DNA from: Alphaproteobacteria bacterium
Lineage (GTDB): Bacteria; Pseudomonadota; Alphaproteobacteria; Caulobacterales; Maricaulaceae
Direction: 5' to 3'
NCBI GenBank assembly: GCA_018222865.1
Contig: JAAEZM010000001.1
Location: 187,457-251,456, forward strand
Length of the DNA stretch: 64,000 nt
Shown here one piece after another: positions 53,782 to 62,595 of this stretch. The notes under the pieces were generated by a model. It was not told where the DNA came from, ran no database searches, and was given only the letters and a program-made list of their open reading frames with translations. A program made the position numbers and the translations under genes. How positions within the stretch are numbered: position 1 is the stretch's first letter; each line of letters starts with the position of its first letter.

Positions 53782-54171
53782 TTAAGCGGCGTCGTTCGCA
53801 GCTTCTTCCGGCTCAAGCGATTTCGCGAGCTCCAAAAGACGTTTACGCGGGCGCTCTCCAAGCCGGTAATAGGCTCGGATCAGATCGACTGTCTCTTTCT
53901 GCGAAAGCACATCAGCAGCGAGCTGCGAGCCTTCGTTTGCAGCTTCATCGCGCTGTGAGAGGCCTTCATAGAAATACTGGACCGGCACATCGAGCGCTTC
54001 AGCCAGTTCAAACAGGCGACTGGCACTGACGCGATTGGCACCGCACTCATATTTCTGGATCTGCTGGAAGCGAATCCCGACCGATTCAGCCAGTTGTTGC
54101 TGGGTTAGTCCCAGCAGACGGCGCCTACGGCGCAAGCGCTTACCTACATGGAGATCAATATCGTTTGTCAT
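53782..54171 (-). CDS. XRE-family HTH regulator
   Basis: A 129-residue DNA-binding protein with a Cro/C1-type helix-turn-helix at about 10-65 (VGKRLRRRRRLLGLTQQQLA, QKYECGANRVSASRLFELAEAL). A C-terminal part ends with LIRAYYRLGERPRKRLLELAKSL, as in a group of short regulators common in Caulobacter relatives. No sensor domain is present. Its targets are unknown; it stands alone, divergent in position from nothing nearby. Confidence 0.88.
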   Translation of the reverse strand: MTNDIDLHVGKRLRRRRRLLGLTQQQLAESVGIRFQQIQKYECGANRVSASRLFELAEALDVPVQYFYEGLSQRDEAANEGSQLAADVLSQKETVDLIRAYYRLGERPRKRLLELAKSLEPEEAANDAA

Positions 54172-54292
54172 AACTACTCGCGGCCTCGTCTTCGCGTATC
54201 AAATTGCGCCGCTCTGGGACGCACACCTGTGAGGGGAGCAAAGCGCGTGCCGGGCGAAGACAAGGCCTAGTGTTCGCCTGATATGGGCATCA

Positions 54293-55186
54293 TTATGACT
54301 GCAAGATGACAGACCAGTCCAACTTCGCTACTGCGTTGATGAAGTTGGTGATTTTTTCGCGCATTCGGTTAAATCCATCCGCCGGCACAACTCGGCCCTC
54401 ATCCAAGTAGAGGCCACGATTTATCTCAATCTGGAGCGCATGGACGTTCATCTCGGGACGCCCGTAATGCTCTGTTGTATAGCCACCGGCATATGGAGTG
54501 TTCCGAACTGCAACAAGTCCCTCGCGGGCAAAGCTGCGTTCCGCGAAGGCGATAAGCTGCGGTGAACAGGCCGCACCGAAGCGGTCGCCCAGGACAATAT
54601 CCGCACCGCGCGCACTTTGATGCGGCATGGAGTGCATATCCAGGACGATGGCAAATCCGAACCGGGCCTTCAGCCCGTCAATCGCATCGCCAAGTGCCTG
54701 ATGATAAGGCCGGTAGAAAGCATCTAGCCGGGCTTCGCCCTCCTCAAGCCGGAATTTCCGCCGATAAAGCGGACTGCCTTCCGCAGAGACACGCGGCAAG
54801 ACGCCCAGTCCGGAAGCGGTGCGACGCGTTTCCTGATAAGAGGCTTCGGGCAAACGCTCGGAGAACATTTTCGGATCAAGCTCGAGAGCGCTGCGGTTCA
54901 CATCGATGAAAACACGCGGAAAATTGGCGCATAACAGCAGCGCACCCGTCTTCGGAGCATGTTCGATCAGTTGATCAACATACGCATCTTCCGATTTGCG
55001 CAATTGATTGAGCGCCAATGTGGTACGTTCGCAGAGAGCTGCAGAATAGTCGCGGCCAGAATGCGGTGAGGCGAAAATCACCGGAAGACGCGCTGTTTCA
55101 GGCGCTCCGATAAGGCTGACAGCCTCCGGGTGAGACCGGGTGAGAGCAGGATCGGATGAGGGTGAGACCGGAAGCGACATGGACAT
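54293..55186 (-). CDS. N-formylglutamate amidohydrolase family protein
   Basis: It hydrolyses N-formyl-L-glutamate (HutG-type) or a related amide. The 297 residues show FASPHSGRDYSAAL, SEDAYVDQLIEHAPKTGALLL, FPRVFIDVNRSALELD, LDMHSMPH and EINRGLYLDE, the metal and substrate motifs of the family. The start is uncertain: ATG 55186 and 55180 are both in frame and a TTG lies at 55216. It is divergent from cpdR, as in Caulobacter; no hut genes are nearby, so histidine degradation is not implied. Confidence 0.87.
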   Translation of the reverse strand: MSMSLPVSPSSDPALTRSHPEAVSLIGAPETARLPVIFASPHSGRDYSAALCERTTLALNQLRKSEDAYVDQLIEHAPKTGALLLCANFPRVFIDVNRSALELDPKMFSERLPEASYQETRRTASGLGVLPRVSAEGSPLYRRKFRLEEGEARLDAFYRPYHQALGDAIDGLKARFGFAIVLDMHSMPHQSARGADIVLGDRFGAACSPQLIAFAERSFAREGLVAVRNTPYAGGYTTEHYGRPEMNVHALQIEINRGLYLDEGRVVPADGFNRMREKITNFINAVAKLDWSVILQS

Positions 55187-55296
55187 GACACTGATGAGCT
55201 GCACAATTATCGTCAAGCGTTGCAGCCTGTTCAGGCCGTTTTTACCTTAGGGGTTTAAAGAGAGGCGGGTTCGTATCACGCAAGGGTGGGAAAACC

Positions 55297-55662
55297 ATGG
55301 CTAAGATCCTGTTGGCAGAAGATGATGATTCGATGCGCGACTTCCTCGCCAAGGCGCTCAAACGCGCTGGGCATGAGGTGCAAGTCTGCTCGGATGGGGA
55401 AGAAGGTATCGATGCGATCGGCGATGATCCGGCCAAATACGATCTCCTGCTGACCGATATTGTCATGCCGGGTGTGGATGGGATCGAGCTGGCGCGGCGC
55501 GCGACAGAGGTCGACCCGGCGTTGAAAATCATGTTCATCACGGGCTTTGCCGCCGTAGCGCTCAATCCGGGCTCTGGCGCCCCGACCAATGCGAAAGTCC
55601 TCTCCAAACCCTTCCACCTGCGCGAACTCGTTGATGAGGTTGCCCGGGTCATGGCCGCATAG
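55297..55662 (+). CDS. cpdR: CpdR-type single-domain response regulator
   Basis: A 121-residue receiver domain alone: acidic pair Asp9/Asp10, phospho-acceptor Asp54 (LLTDIVMPG), Thr82 and Lys104 (LSKPF). In Caulobacter CpdR, when unphosphorylated, primes ClpXP to degrade PdeA, McpA and, with RcdA and PopA, CtrA. The start ILLAEDDDSMRDFLAKAL, the length and the place between N-formylglutamate amidohydrolase and tRNA-Val match that gene. Phosphate would come from the CckA-ChpT relay. A strong terminator follows. Confidence 0.88.
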   Translation: MAKILLAEDDDSMRDFLAKALKRAGHEVQVCSDGEEGIDAIGDDPAKYDLLLTDIVMPGVDGIELARRATEVDPALKIMFITGFAAVALNPGSGAPTNAKVLSKPFHLRELVDEVARVMAA

Positions 55663-55690
55663 GTCATTGCCTGGAAGAACAGGATTAGGA

Positions 55691-55718
55691 CGCCCGCCGC
55701 ATGGCGGGCGTTTTCCTT
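55691..55718 (+). terminator. Rho-independent terminator of cpdR
   Basis: CGCCCGCC (55691-55698) and GGCGGGCG (55703-55710) form a perfect 8-bp stem with a four-base loop, followed by TTTTCCTTT. It sits 28 bases after the cpdR stop. Confidence 0.9.
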
Positions 55719-55812
55719 TGTGCAGGCCGCAACTGCAATCGACGGGGCAAGAGGCACACGGAGATCTTGCACTCCGACGCCCGGGAGGCTAAACACCCGG
55801 CTCCTGACGGAT

Positions 55813-55887
55813 GGGCGATTAGCTCAGCGGGAGAGCACTTCGTTGACATCGAAGGGGTCACTGGTTCAATCCCAGTATCGCCCACCA
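55813..55887 (+). tRNA. tRNA-Val (anticodon GAC)
   Basis: A 75-base cloverleaf. The acceptor stem GGGCGAT (55813-55819) pairs with ATCGCCC (55877-55883), and a D-loop AGCTCAGCGGGAGAGC follows. The anticodon stem CTTCG/CGAAG encloses TTGACAT with anticodon GAC, then TGG-TTCAATC-CCA for the T-arm, and an encoded CCA end. It follows cpdR and its terminator. Confidence 0.97.
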
Positions 55888-55963
55888 TCCACTTCTCTCT
55901 GAAATAGCTAGCTATTTGATGCTGCGGCGCGGGATGTGTAACCCGTTCAAAAATTTCAAAACA

Positions 55964-56056
55964 CCTGCCCCGGACTTGATCCGGGATTACCAGAAGTCAT
56001 CCGCCTCCCGGCCGGAGCCAAGATCGAAGCGTCTTTCGAGATTGATCCGCGTTTTT
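55964..56056. repeat. Dispersed palindromic repeat, copy 1
   Basis: It begins CCTGCCCCGGACTTGATCCGGG, in which CCCGGA (55969-55974) and TCCGGG (55980-55985) form a hairpin, and it ends with GCGTCTTTCGAG (56029-56040) and flanking bases. The same start and end recur about 570 bases later on the other side of the small membrane gene. REP-like families of this kind occur in alphaproteobacteria. Confidence 0.65.
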
Positions 56057-56152
56057 CCCAAGCCAACGCGCTTGGCCTTAATACCTTGGTGGGCTAATTG
56101 AAATAGATGGCAGATGACCGTGGTTTAACTGCGGAAGTGGGGAGTTTGCGAG

Positions 56153-56524
56153 ATGAATGATCATCCGACCATTAGCCCAACGGCAGAGGTGGCAAAGCCA
56201 AGGCGCCGCCTTCTGACCGCTTGGGTCACGCATGTGTTTGGTCTTGCGGCGACAGTAATCCTTCTCTTGAGTACTCCGGATTTACTGTCGGATTGGGAAA
56301 GTCAGTTTGAAACGGCACCTATTGCAACGACCCTTTCCTTCATTATTTGGACGCTTATGGTTTTCGCCATCATTGCAATCCCATCGCTTATTATGCGGGT
56401 CTTTGGTCCGGGCGCTGCGATCTGGACCCTCAGGCTCACGATCCCATTCGTGTTAGTGTTAGCTGCGATAATGTTTGTCATGTGGGTCATGACAGAGTTG
56501 TCATACGGCGGTGACCCGTTCTGA
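56153..56524 (+). CDS. Small integral membrane protein of unknown function
   Basis: A 123-residue protein, not recognised as a named family. Three hydrophobic segments are clear: about 22-40 (AWVTHVFGLAATVILLL), 58-84 (IATTLSFIIWTLMVFAIIAI) and 92-114 (TLRLTIPFVLVLAAIMFVMW). The N-terminus is cytoplasmic-looking with PRRR. GGAG lies nine to ten bases before the ATG. It lies between two copies of a palindromic repeat and has no operon partner. Confidence 0.65.
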   Translation: MNDHPTISPTAEVAKPRRRLLTAWVTHVFGLAATVILLLSTPDLLSDWESQFETAPIATTLSFIIWTLMVFAIIAIPSLIMRVFGPGAAIWTLRLTIPFVLVLAAIMFVMWVMTELSYGGDPF

Positions 56525-56535
56525 TATCTCAAGAC

Positions 56536-56627
56536 GCCTGCCCCGGACTTATTCCGGGGTCGCCTGAGATCATTCGCCTTGCGGCTTCGGTAACGTTCAA
56601 AGCGCGTCTTTCGAGACCGGTCCGTTT
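56536..56627. repeat. Dispersed palindromic repeat, copy 2
   Basis: CCCCGGA (56541-56547) and TCCGGGG (56553-56559) make a perfect 7-bp hairpin around CTTAT. The element shares GCCTGCCCCGGACTT at its start and GCGTCTTTCGAGA (56604-56616) near its end with copy 1, in the same orientation and with about the same overall length (some 92 bases). Confidence 0.65.
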
Positions 56628-56725
56628 TAGCTTGGCAGACAGCGCAAACAGTTCGGCTGGCAGCGCGGCGCTTCCCCTGCGGCGGACAAACCCCTAAATC
56701 TCCACCAAGCCCAAAGGAGAGCGAA

Positions 56726-57808
56726 ATGGATGCGCGTCTGAAATCTGCCCTGTCGCAAATCACCGAGCGCCAGTCCGGACGATCTTTGATCGATGCGGGG
56801 CGTGTCGAGAATGCCAGCGTGATGGGCGATACGGCGACCGTCATCCTTGCCCCGCCAGTGGCCGGCCAGCCCGATCTGGATCGTTTGCAGCCGGAGATCG
56901 AGGCCACGCTCACCAAGCTCGAGGATATCAATCGCGTCCGTGTGGTGATGACGGCCCATCGCTCCGAACCGAGCAAGAAACCCGCACCGAAGCCCCAGCG
57001 CCAGGCGCCGCAGAAAGTCACCAAGCCTGCAAAGCATGTGATTGCCGTGGCTTCGGGAAAAGGGGGTGTTGGCAAGTCCACCGTGGCGGCAAATCTGGCC
57101 GCAGCCCTGGTGAAGAGCGGATTGAAGGTCGGCCTATTGGACGCAGATATCTATGGCCCTTCTGCCCCTCGCCTGTTCGGTCTCAATGATGTGCCGGGCC
57201 TGCGCAAGACCGATAGCGGCGTTCAGCCGCTCGAAGCGCATGGCGTCAAGCTGATCTCCATGGGCTTCATGCTCAAGCCAGGCGCGCCTGTGGTCTGGCG
57301 CGGCCCGATGGTTCAAGGCGCAATCCGTCAGTTCATGCTGGACACGGATTGGGGCGATCTCGATGTGCTCATCCTCGACATGCCGCCGGGTACGGGCGAC
57401 GCCCAACTCGCCATCGCACAGGACCTGCCCGTCGACGGCGCGGTGATCGTCTCCACCCCGCAGGACTTGGCGCTTGATGATGCGCGCAAGGCCATCGGCC
57501 TGTTCGAACAGACGCATGTGCCCATTCTGGGAATTGTCGAGAATATGTCGGTCTATATCTGCCCCAATTGCGGCCATACCAGCCACATCTTCGGCGTTGG
57601 CGGGGCCAAGGCGGAAGCTACCCGTATTGGCGCACAATTCCTCGGCGAAATTCCGCTCACCCCGGATCTGCGCACGCGCTCGGATGAAGGCTCGCCTCTG
57701 GCCCTGGATGATGGGCCCGTCGCACGCGCCTTCCTGGGAACCGCCGAGGCCGCATTGGAAGCGGCCGGTGACATGTCACGCCCGCTGCCCGATATCGTTT
57801 TCGACTAG
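56726..57808 (+). CDS. mrp: Iron-sulfur cluster carrier Mrp/ApbC (NBP35 family)
   Basis: A P-loop ATPase that carries and delivers Fe-S clusters. The 360 residues have an N-terminal MIP18-like domain (about 1-85), a basic Pro-rich linker, then the deviant Walker A VASGKGGVGKSTVAANLA from about 111. LLDADIYGPSAPRLFG, DMPPGTGDAQL and the CxxC pair in YICPNCG follow. GGAG precedes the ATG. Its last codons overlap the stop of the convergent btuD gene by four bases. Confidence 0.94.
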   Translation: MDARLKSALSQITERQSGRSLIDAGRVENASVMGDTATVILAPPVAGQPDLDRLQPEIEATLTKLEDINRVRVVMTAHRSEPSKKPAPKPQRQAPQKVTKPAKHVIAVASGKGGVGKSTVAANLAAALVKSGLKVGLLDADIYGPSAPRLFGLNDVPGLRKTDSGVQPLEAHGVKLISMGFMLKPGAPVVWRGPMVQGAIRQFMLDTDWGDLDVLILDMPPGTGDAQLAIAQDLPVDGAVIVSTPQDLALDDARKAIGLFEQTHVPILGIVENMSVYICPNCGHTSHIFGVGGAKAEATRIGAQFLGEIPLTPDLRTRSDEGSPLALDDGPVARAFLGTAEAALEAAGDMSRPLPDIVFD

Positions 57809-58575
57809 ATCGCCTCGACCGCGAGTTCGAACCCGGACGGTTTCAGACCGTCTGGCGCGATCACGCCGAAGACATCCCGCAGAACCGCCTCGTTGAGCGC
57901 CTCAAGAGGCCGCCCCTCGCTATATATGCGCCCCTCATTCATCACGAGCACACGGTCGGCATAACGCACTGCCAGCTCCAGGGCATGCACGGACAGGATC
58001 ACGCTGGCTCCACGTTCAGCCTCCCCGCGGGCGATCTCCATCACTTGAAGCTGGTGTTGAGGATCCAGGGCGGCGGTCGGTTCGTCGAGAAGAAGAAGCG
58101 GGGCTTCACCGGCAAGTGTCCGCGCCAGCAGGATGCGCGCTTTCTCCCCCGAAGACAGGGTATCAAACCCCCGCCCTTCGAAGGCGTGCATGCCGGTCCG
58201 CTCCAGAGCGGTTTGGATCGCCTGCTCATCCTCTTTCGCGAGTTGGCGCAGAGGTTTGAGGAAGGGCACGCGCCCCAGGGCGACAATTCGCTCAACGGGC
58301 ATGGGCCAGGCTGATCGGCCATCCGGCGGCAAATAGGCAATCTGACGGGCGCGGGCCCGATCGTCGAACGCCGCCAGGTCCTGCTCGTCCAGGCGAACCG
58401 TCCCGGCATCGGGGCGAATAAGACCGGCGAGGACCCGCAAGAGTGTTGATTTGCCGGCTCCATTTGGCCCCAGCAGCGCGGTTACCTCGCCAGGCCGAAA
58501 AGACGCACTGACCGCATCAAGGGCTTGGGTCTGTCCAAGACGGAGCGATACCGCCTCCAACTCGATGATATTCAT
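57805..58575 (-). CDS. btuD: Cobalamin-type ABC importer ATPase (BtuD)
   Basis: ATP-binding subunit of a B12/iron-chelate importer. The 256 residues contain Walker A GPNGAGKSTLL (about 36-46), a Q-loop in IAYLPPDGR, signature LSSGEKARI, Walker B LLLLDEPTAALD and the switch histidine in SVHAL. It is last in the btuB-btuF-btuC-btuD transcript and overlaps btuC by four bases. Assignment to cobalamin rather than siderophore comes from the riboswitch ahead of btuB. Confidence 0.9.
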   Translation of the reverse strand: MNIIELEAVSLRLGQTQALDAVSASFRPGEVTALLGPNGAGKSTLLRVLAGLIRPDAGTVRLDEQDLAAFDDRARARQIAYLPPDGRSAWPMPVERIVALGRVPFLKPLRQLAKEDEQAIQTALERTGMHAFEGRGFDTLSSGEKARILLARTLAGEAPLLLLDEPTAALDPQHQLQVMEIARGEAERGASVILSVHALELAVRYADRVLVMNEGRIYSEGRPLEALNEAVLRDVFGVIAPDGLKPSGFELAVEAI

Positions 58576-59558
58576 GGCGCACTCCTGGGCAGGCTGCGAA
58601 TGAGCCAGAGGAAGAAAGGCGCACCGATCAAGGCCGTCAGAACCCCCAAATAAAGCGGGATACCCGGGCCAGAGATCAGGCGTGTTGCGGTATCTGCAGC
58701 GCTTAAGAGTGCAGCTCCGCCAAGAGCTGAAGGCAGGACCAGCAATCCAGGACGGTGCTCCACAAACCCGCGCAAGAGATGCGGCACCACCAGGCCGATA
58801 AAACCGATCGCCCCGGCAACCGCCACGCCGCCACCGACAGCGAGAGCAGTGCCTGCGACCATGATTATGCGCAAACGCCCCAGATGAATGCCCAGACTCA
58901 GCGCTGTTTCCTCGCCCAAACTCAAGGCTTCAATACCGCCCCGGCACAGTATCAGGAGTATGAGCCCGGACCCGATCAGCGGGGCTGCAAAGCGCAATTC
59001 GGTCCAGCTCGCATCATTCAGGGAGCCCATCAGCCAGTAGGCAATCTCTGCAAGCGCCCAGGGATTAGGCGCCATATTCATGATCAAGGCCGTCAGGGCG
59101 CCAGCCGCCGCGCTCACGGCAACACCGGCGAGGATCAGCGTTGTGGCTCCGGCCCGACGACCTGCGAGAAGCAAAAGCAGGACTGCGCCGATCATCGCCG
59201 CGATAACCGCCGCAATCGGCACAGCAAAGCCGAACACCGTCGCCCAACCAAAATAGAGCGCCAGCACGGCTCCGAGGCCTGCGGAGGAGGACACACCAAC
59301 AATGCCCGGATCCGCGAGCGGGTTTCTGAAATAACCCTGCAAAACCGCACCGCTGGCCCCCAAACCCGCTCCGATGAGCAAGCCCAGAAGGGTTCGCGGC
59401 AGACGCAGTTCCGACAGGATCAGCGTAGACAGTTCCGGCGTCTCGCTCCCCAGCGCCAGCAGATCACTGAAACCGATCCGCGCATCGCCGGCGAACAATC
59501 CCGCAAGCCCCGCGAGGACGCAGGCCAGGATGAGGCCCGGGATCAGGAAGGGTTTCAT
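58572..59558 (-). CDS. btuC: Cobalamin-type ABC importer permease (BtuC, FecCD family)
   Basis: Inner-membrane subunit with about nine to ten hydrophobic helices in 328 residues. Family markers are LRLPRTLLGLLIGAGLGASG, GYFRNPLADPGIVGVSSSAGLGA, GAIGFIGLVVPHLLR and the closing LTALIGAPFFLWLI. It overlaps btuF upstream and btuD downstream by four bases each, so the complex is coordinately translated. Confidence 0.93.
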   Translation of the reverse strand: MKPFLIPGLILACVLAGLAGLFAGDARIGFSDLLALGSETPELSTLILSELRLPRTLLGLLIGAGLGASGAVLQGYFRNPLADPGIVGVSSSAGLGAVLALYFGWATVFGFAVPIAAVIAAMIGAVLLLLLAGRRAGATTLILAGVAVSAAAGALTALIMNMAPNPWALAEIAYWLMGSLNDASWTELRFAAPLIGSGLILLILCRGGIEALSLGEETALSLGIHLGRLRIIMVAGTALAVGGGVAVAGAIGFIGLVVPHLLRGFVEHRPGLLVLPSALGGAALLSAADTATRLISGPGIPLYLGVLTALIGAPFFLWLIRSLPRSAP

Positions 59559-60424
59559 GGCTCTTCACTCCAGGCGTCTATCGCATCGGCTATACGTTCC
59601 GCGGCATTGATCAGGCGCGGGCCTGCGCAAGGCCAGTCACCGGACGGGATATCCATGCGATGCGGCGCCTCCAGCAGGCGTGCATAGGCTGCGTGATGTC
59701 GTGCGCGGTCAAACCGCCCCTCAAACCCGTCGACAAAGAAACTCGTAAGGAGAATGTCCGCCTCCAGGGTCAAAGCGTATTCAGGATCAGAGCGCGTCCA
59801 CCCTGCGGCCCCGCCTTCGGCGATCACATTGATACCGCCCGCCGCCCGGATCGCCGCATCAACAAATGTGCCTGCTCCCGCGGATCCGCCGGACGAACTC
59901 AGATAGGCTATGCGAGGCGCGCGCTGGCGGTTTTCAGCCCGATCGGCCAGGGCCTGCAAACGTTGATCAAGCGCCGCAATTTGCCGCCGGGCGACCTCGG
60001 GCCGGTCCAGAGCCTCACCCAAGAGACGGTAATTTGCCCGTACCGTGTCAAAATCCTCACCCCAGAGCAGGCTCGCGGTTTGATAGCCCGTTCGCTCCAG
60101 CAAGGCTTGCGTACGCGCACCATCCCCAGGGCCGAAAACAACCAGCTCGGGATCAAGCATGAGGAGTGCCTCCGCCGAGGCAGAAGCCTGCGGCAGCAGA
60201 CGGGCCCAATCCGGGGCCGCGGAGACACTCTGTCTCGATTGCCAGGACAGGGCCGTGATGGTTTCGGGCTCTGCCAAGGCCAGCAAATAGGCGTCCGCGC
60301 ACAAGGCCGTTGATACGGCACCGCCCCGCGGCGATGCCGTATCGGCCCAAGATGTATTAGCGGTCGCTACCCAGACGCAGGCCGACATAAAGCCCACGAT
60401 CAGAGGTCTGATAGCCAAAGACAT
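59555..60424 (-). CDS. btuF: Cobalamin-type periplasmic binding protein (BtuF)
   Basis: It delivers the chelate to BtuC. I chose ATG 60424 (289 aa), which gives a clean signal peptide (helix LIVGFMSACVWVATANTSWA) and has GAGG eight bases upstream; the frame is open to 60523. The mature part shows SAPDWARLLPQASASAEALL, DPELVVFGPGDGARTQALLE and YLSSSGGSAGAGTFVDAAIRAAGG, the layout of BtuF/FhuD-type proteins. The signal-peptide codons overlap the last 68 bases of btuB. Confidence 0.88.
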   Translation of the reverse strand: MSLAIRPLIVGFMSACVWVATANTSWADTASPRGGAVSTALCADAYLLALAEPETITALSWQSRQSVSAAPDWARLLPQASASAEALLMLDPELVVFGPGDGARTQALLERTGYQTASLLWGEDFDTVRANYRLLGEALDRPEVARRQIAALDQRLQALADRAENRQRAPRIAYLSSSGGSAGAGTFVDAAIRAAGGINVIAEGGAAGWTRSDPEYALTLEADILLTSFFVDGFEGRFDRARHHAAYARLLEAPHRMDIPSGDWPCAGPRLINAAERIADAIDAWSEEP

Positions 60425-62261
60425 CCTGATAATCCTCGTCCAGGAGATTTTCCCCGCGCACATAGATCTCAGCCCCGGGACGCACGGTCCAGCGGAGTTG
60501 AGCGCTGAACAGGGTGTACGCATCCAGCGTCACCGTCTGGAATGTGCCGAAATCCGTATCGGTCTGCTCACCGGTATAGTCTGCAGAGACAGATGCGGAC
60601 CAGGCCGCGCCCGGTCGCCAGTCGAGCGTGACGGATGCGAGCTGTTCCGGTCGACGGATTTCCGCGGCCCCATTCTGCTCACTTTCCAGCCAGGTCGCAG
60701 AACCAAACAGGTTCAGCTCAGACGTCATCGCCCAGTCCGCCTGGAGTTCAATGCCCTGGCGCGTCGAGGTCTGGGTGGCATTGCGCGCCGTCGCCGGGAA
60801 CACGCCGAAATCGGTGAAGATCTCATCGTCCAGCTCACTGTCGAAATAGACAGCTGACCAGCTCGCCGCACCCTCCAGAAGACTCTGGGTCCAGCCGATT
60901 TCCCAACCTTGCGAGCTTTCCGGTGTGAGGTCCGCATTGCCGACAAAGAAGCCCGGGAAGAAGCCGTATAGCTCAAACAGACCCGGATTCTTCACAGCCT
61001 CTCCGAAGCTGAACCAGGCTCGCCCGTCGATCGCATCAAAGGCATAAGCTGCACCGAGGCGCCAAGTGAAGGCGTCGTCGAACAGTTCATTGTCCTCATG
61101 GCGAACCGAAGCTGTAAGATCGAGCTGGCGATAGGCCAGACCATAATCCCCGGCGAATGCCAGTGTCTCGATCTCACGGGTTTGATTAGCGCCATTGCCC
61201 GGGCCAGCATCATTCTTGAGATCATCGGTTTCATGAGCGATCAGTCCGGTCAGGCGGTGACTTGCAACCCCACTCTCCCAACGCGCGGTGAGCTGATAAT
61301 CCAGCGCGCGACGCTGCCCCAGCGTGCGGCCGGTGCGTACGCCATTGGCATAATTGCGTGAAAGCTCATCAGTCAGGCGCAGATTGGCATCATGGCTCAG
61401 TGAAACACCCTGATACTGATCTTCGCGCGACAAACGGAGACGCGCGAAGACTTGCTCGCTACGACGCTCCCGGTCGACATCATTCAATGCGCCGTCGAAA
61501 TCGATATCGCTGTCGGCATTGCCTTCAGTGCCAATCCACCGGGCCGTGCCTTCAAGTGTCCAACCGGCAAGACCTTCGCGCCGACCGGTCAGGTTGAGGG
61601 TCTGATTGCGATAATCATCTTCTTCACCGCCCAGACCGGAGATATCGATCCCGCCGCTCTCGAAGTGACCGCCTGACAGTGCGATCTCGCCCTGGTCGAA
61701 ACCGTAGCCATAGCGACCGGTCGCGCGATAAGTGTCGAAACTTCCAGCTTCGGCGCGGACGGCCCAATCATGGCCTTGATCCGGACGGCGCGTGGTCAGC
61801 GCGATCACGCCGCCAATGGCATCTGCACCCCAGAGCACGGATTGTTCGCCGCGCGCAATTTCCACACTCTCCAGATCGTCGAACAGGAAGTTGGCGAAAT
61901 CCGCCTCGCCCGAGAACGGGCTGGCGGCTTCGACGCCATCTATCAGCACCAACACATGGTTGGCTTCAGACCCGCGCGCCCGGATTTGCGTCAAAGTCCC
62001 CGCGGGACCGGAGCGTGACACAGCAAGCCCCGGTGCGGCGCGGACGATGTCAGCCAGGAATAGCGGTCCCCGCGCCTCCAGCTCGTCCTCGCCAAGGCGG
62101 GTGATACTCACCGTGGCATCGTCGGGCAGAACCGGAACGCGAGCAGCAGTGACATAGATGACATCCGGCTGGTCTTGTGCTGCATCCTGCGCGTGAGCCG
62201 GGCTAATGGCCAAGAGGCCGAGACAGGCTGCAGAATACAGCCAGTAAGATTTCTTACGCAC
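60357..62261 (-). CDS. btuB: TonB-dependent cobalamin receptor (BtuB)
   Basis: Outer-membrane gated barrel for B12 uptake. With the GTG at 62261 (GGAG eight bases upstream) the protein has 634 residues and a signal peptide ending SPAHAQD. The frame upstream runs through the riboswitch and is not coding. The plug domain follows (VYVTAARVPVLPDDATVSIT-like strand, IRARGSEANHVLVLIDGVEA, SVEIARGEQSVLWGADAIGG) and then the barrel to a C-terminal GLYVGLRLGSDR, which lacks the usual terminal aromatic residue. Regulation by cobalamin is indicated by the leader. Confidence 0.92.
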   Translation of the reverse strand: MRKKSYWLYSAACLGLLAISPAHAQDAAQDQPDVIYVTAARVPVLPDDATVSITRLGEDELEARGPLFLADIVRAAPGLAVSRSGPAGTLTQIRARGSEANHVLVLIDGVEAASPFSGEADFANFLFDDLESVEIARGEQSVLWGADAIGGVIALTTRRPDQGHDWAVRAEAGSFDTYRATGRYGYGFDQGEIALSGGHFESGGIDISGLGGEEDDYRNQTLNLTGRREGLAGWTLEGTARWIGTEGNADSDIDFDGALNDVDRERRSEQVFARLRLSREDQYQGVSLSHDANLRLTDELSRNYANGVRTGRTLGQRRALDYQLTARWESGVASHRLTGLIAHETDDLKNDAGPGNGANQTREIETLAFAGDYGLAYRQLDLTASVRHEDNELFDDAFTWRLGAAYAFDAIDGRAWFSFGEAVKNPGLFELYGFFPGFFVGNADLTPESSQGWEIGWTQSLLEGAASWSAVYFDSELDDEIFTDFGVFPATARNATQTSTRQGIELQADWAMTSELNLFGSATWLESEQNGAAEIRRPEQLASVTLDWRPGAAWSASVSADYTGEQTDTDFGTFQTVTLDAYTLFSAQLRWTVRPGAEIYVRGENLLDEDYQDVFGYQTSDRGLYVGLRLGSDR

Positions 62262-62384
62262 GTTTACGTCTCCATAGCGTAACGGGCCGGCCCGCGCTCG
62301 CGAACCGGCTATTGCAAGGAGTCGTCTCAAACGGTGATACCGCGCCGGCTTCGTGAACTCCCGCACGAACGGACGGACGACGGT

Positions 62385-62560
62385 GATGGCAGGTCTTCCG
62401 GCTTGCGGGTCAGGGCGAACATTGCGCCTTCCCGGAGACGAGGCTCCAGTGGCTTGATGCAATGTCGCTCACCGCTTACGGCTGCGGGGACAGCGCCGGA
62501 CTTGAAGACACGCTTCGCACCGACTTCCCGATTAATCCCTTGCGGGAACCATCACGGCGG
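62385..62560 (-). promoter_or_regulatory. Cobalamin riboswitch ahead of btuB
   Basis: Reading the minus strand, the elements come in order. TGATGGTTCCC is followed by an AATCGGGAAG segment and CGGCGCTGTCCCCGC. AGCCGTAAGCGG and AAGCCACTGG come next. After a GGGAAGGCG segment the B12 box GCCGGAAGACCTGCC falls at 62389-62403. This is the full class I cobalamin aptamer. It lies about 125 bases before the btuB start and would lower expression of the importer when B12 is plentiful. Confidence 0.95.
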
Positions 62561-62595
62561 CGGACGCTATTCGTCTACGCAAGCGCTGGCAAGCC

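Noticed and set aside
55217..55296. CtrA-box-like TTAA-spaced sequence ahead of cpdR
   Set aside because: The two half-sites do not match TTAA-N7-TTAA without a mismatch and a wrong spacing.
62262..62462. N-terminal extension of btuB to an upstream start
   Set aside because: These codons overlap the cobalamin riboswitch and leave no signal peptide at the N-terminus; the GTG at 62261 has a ribosome site and a clean signal sequence.
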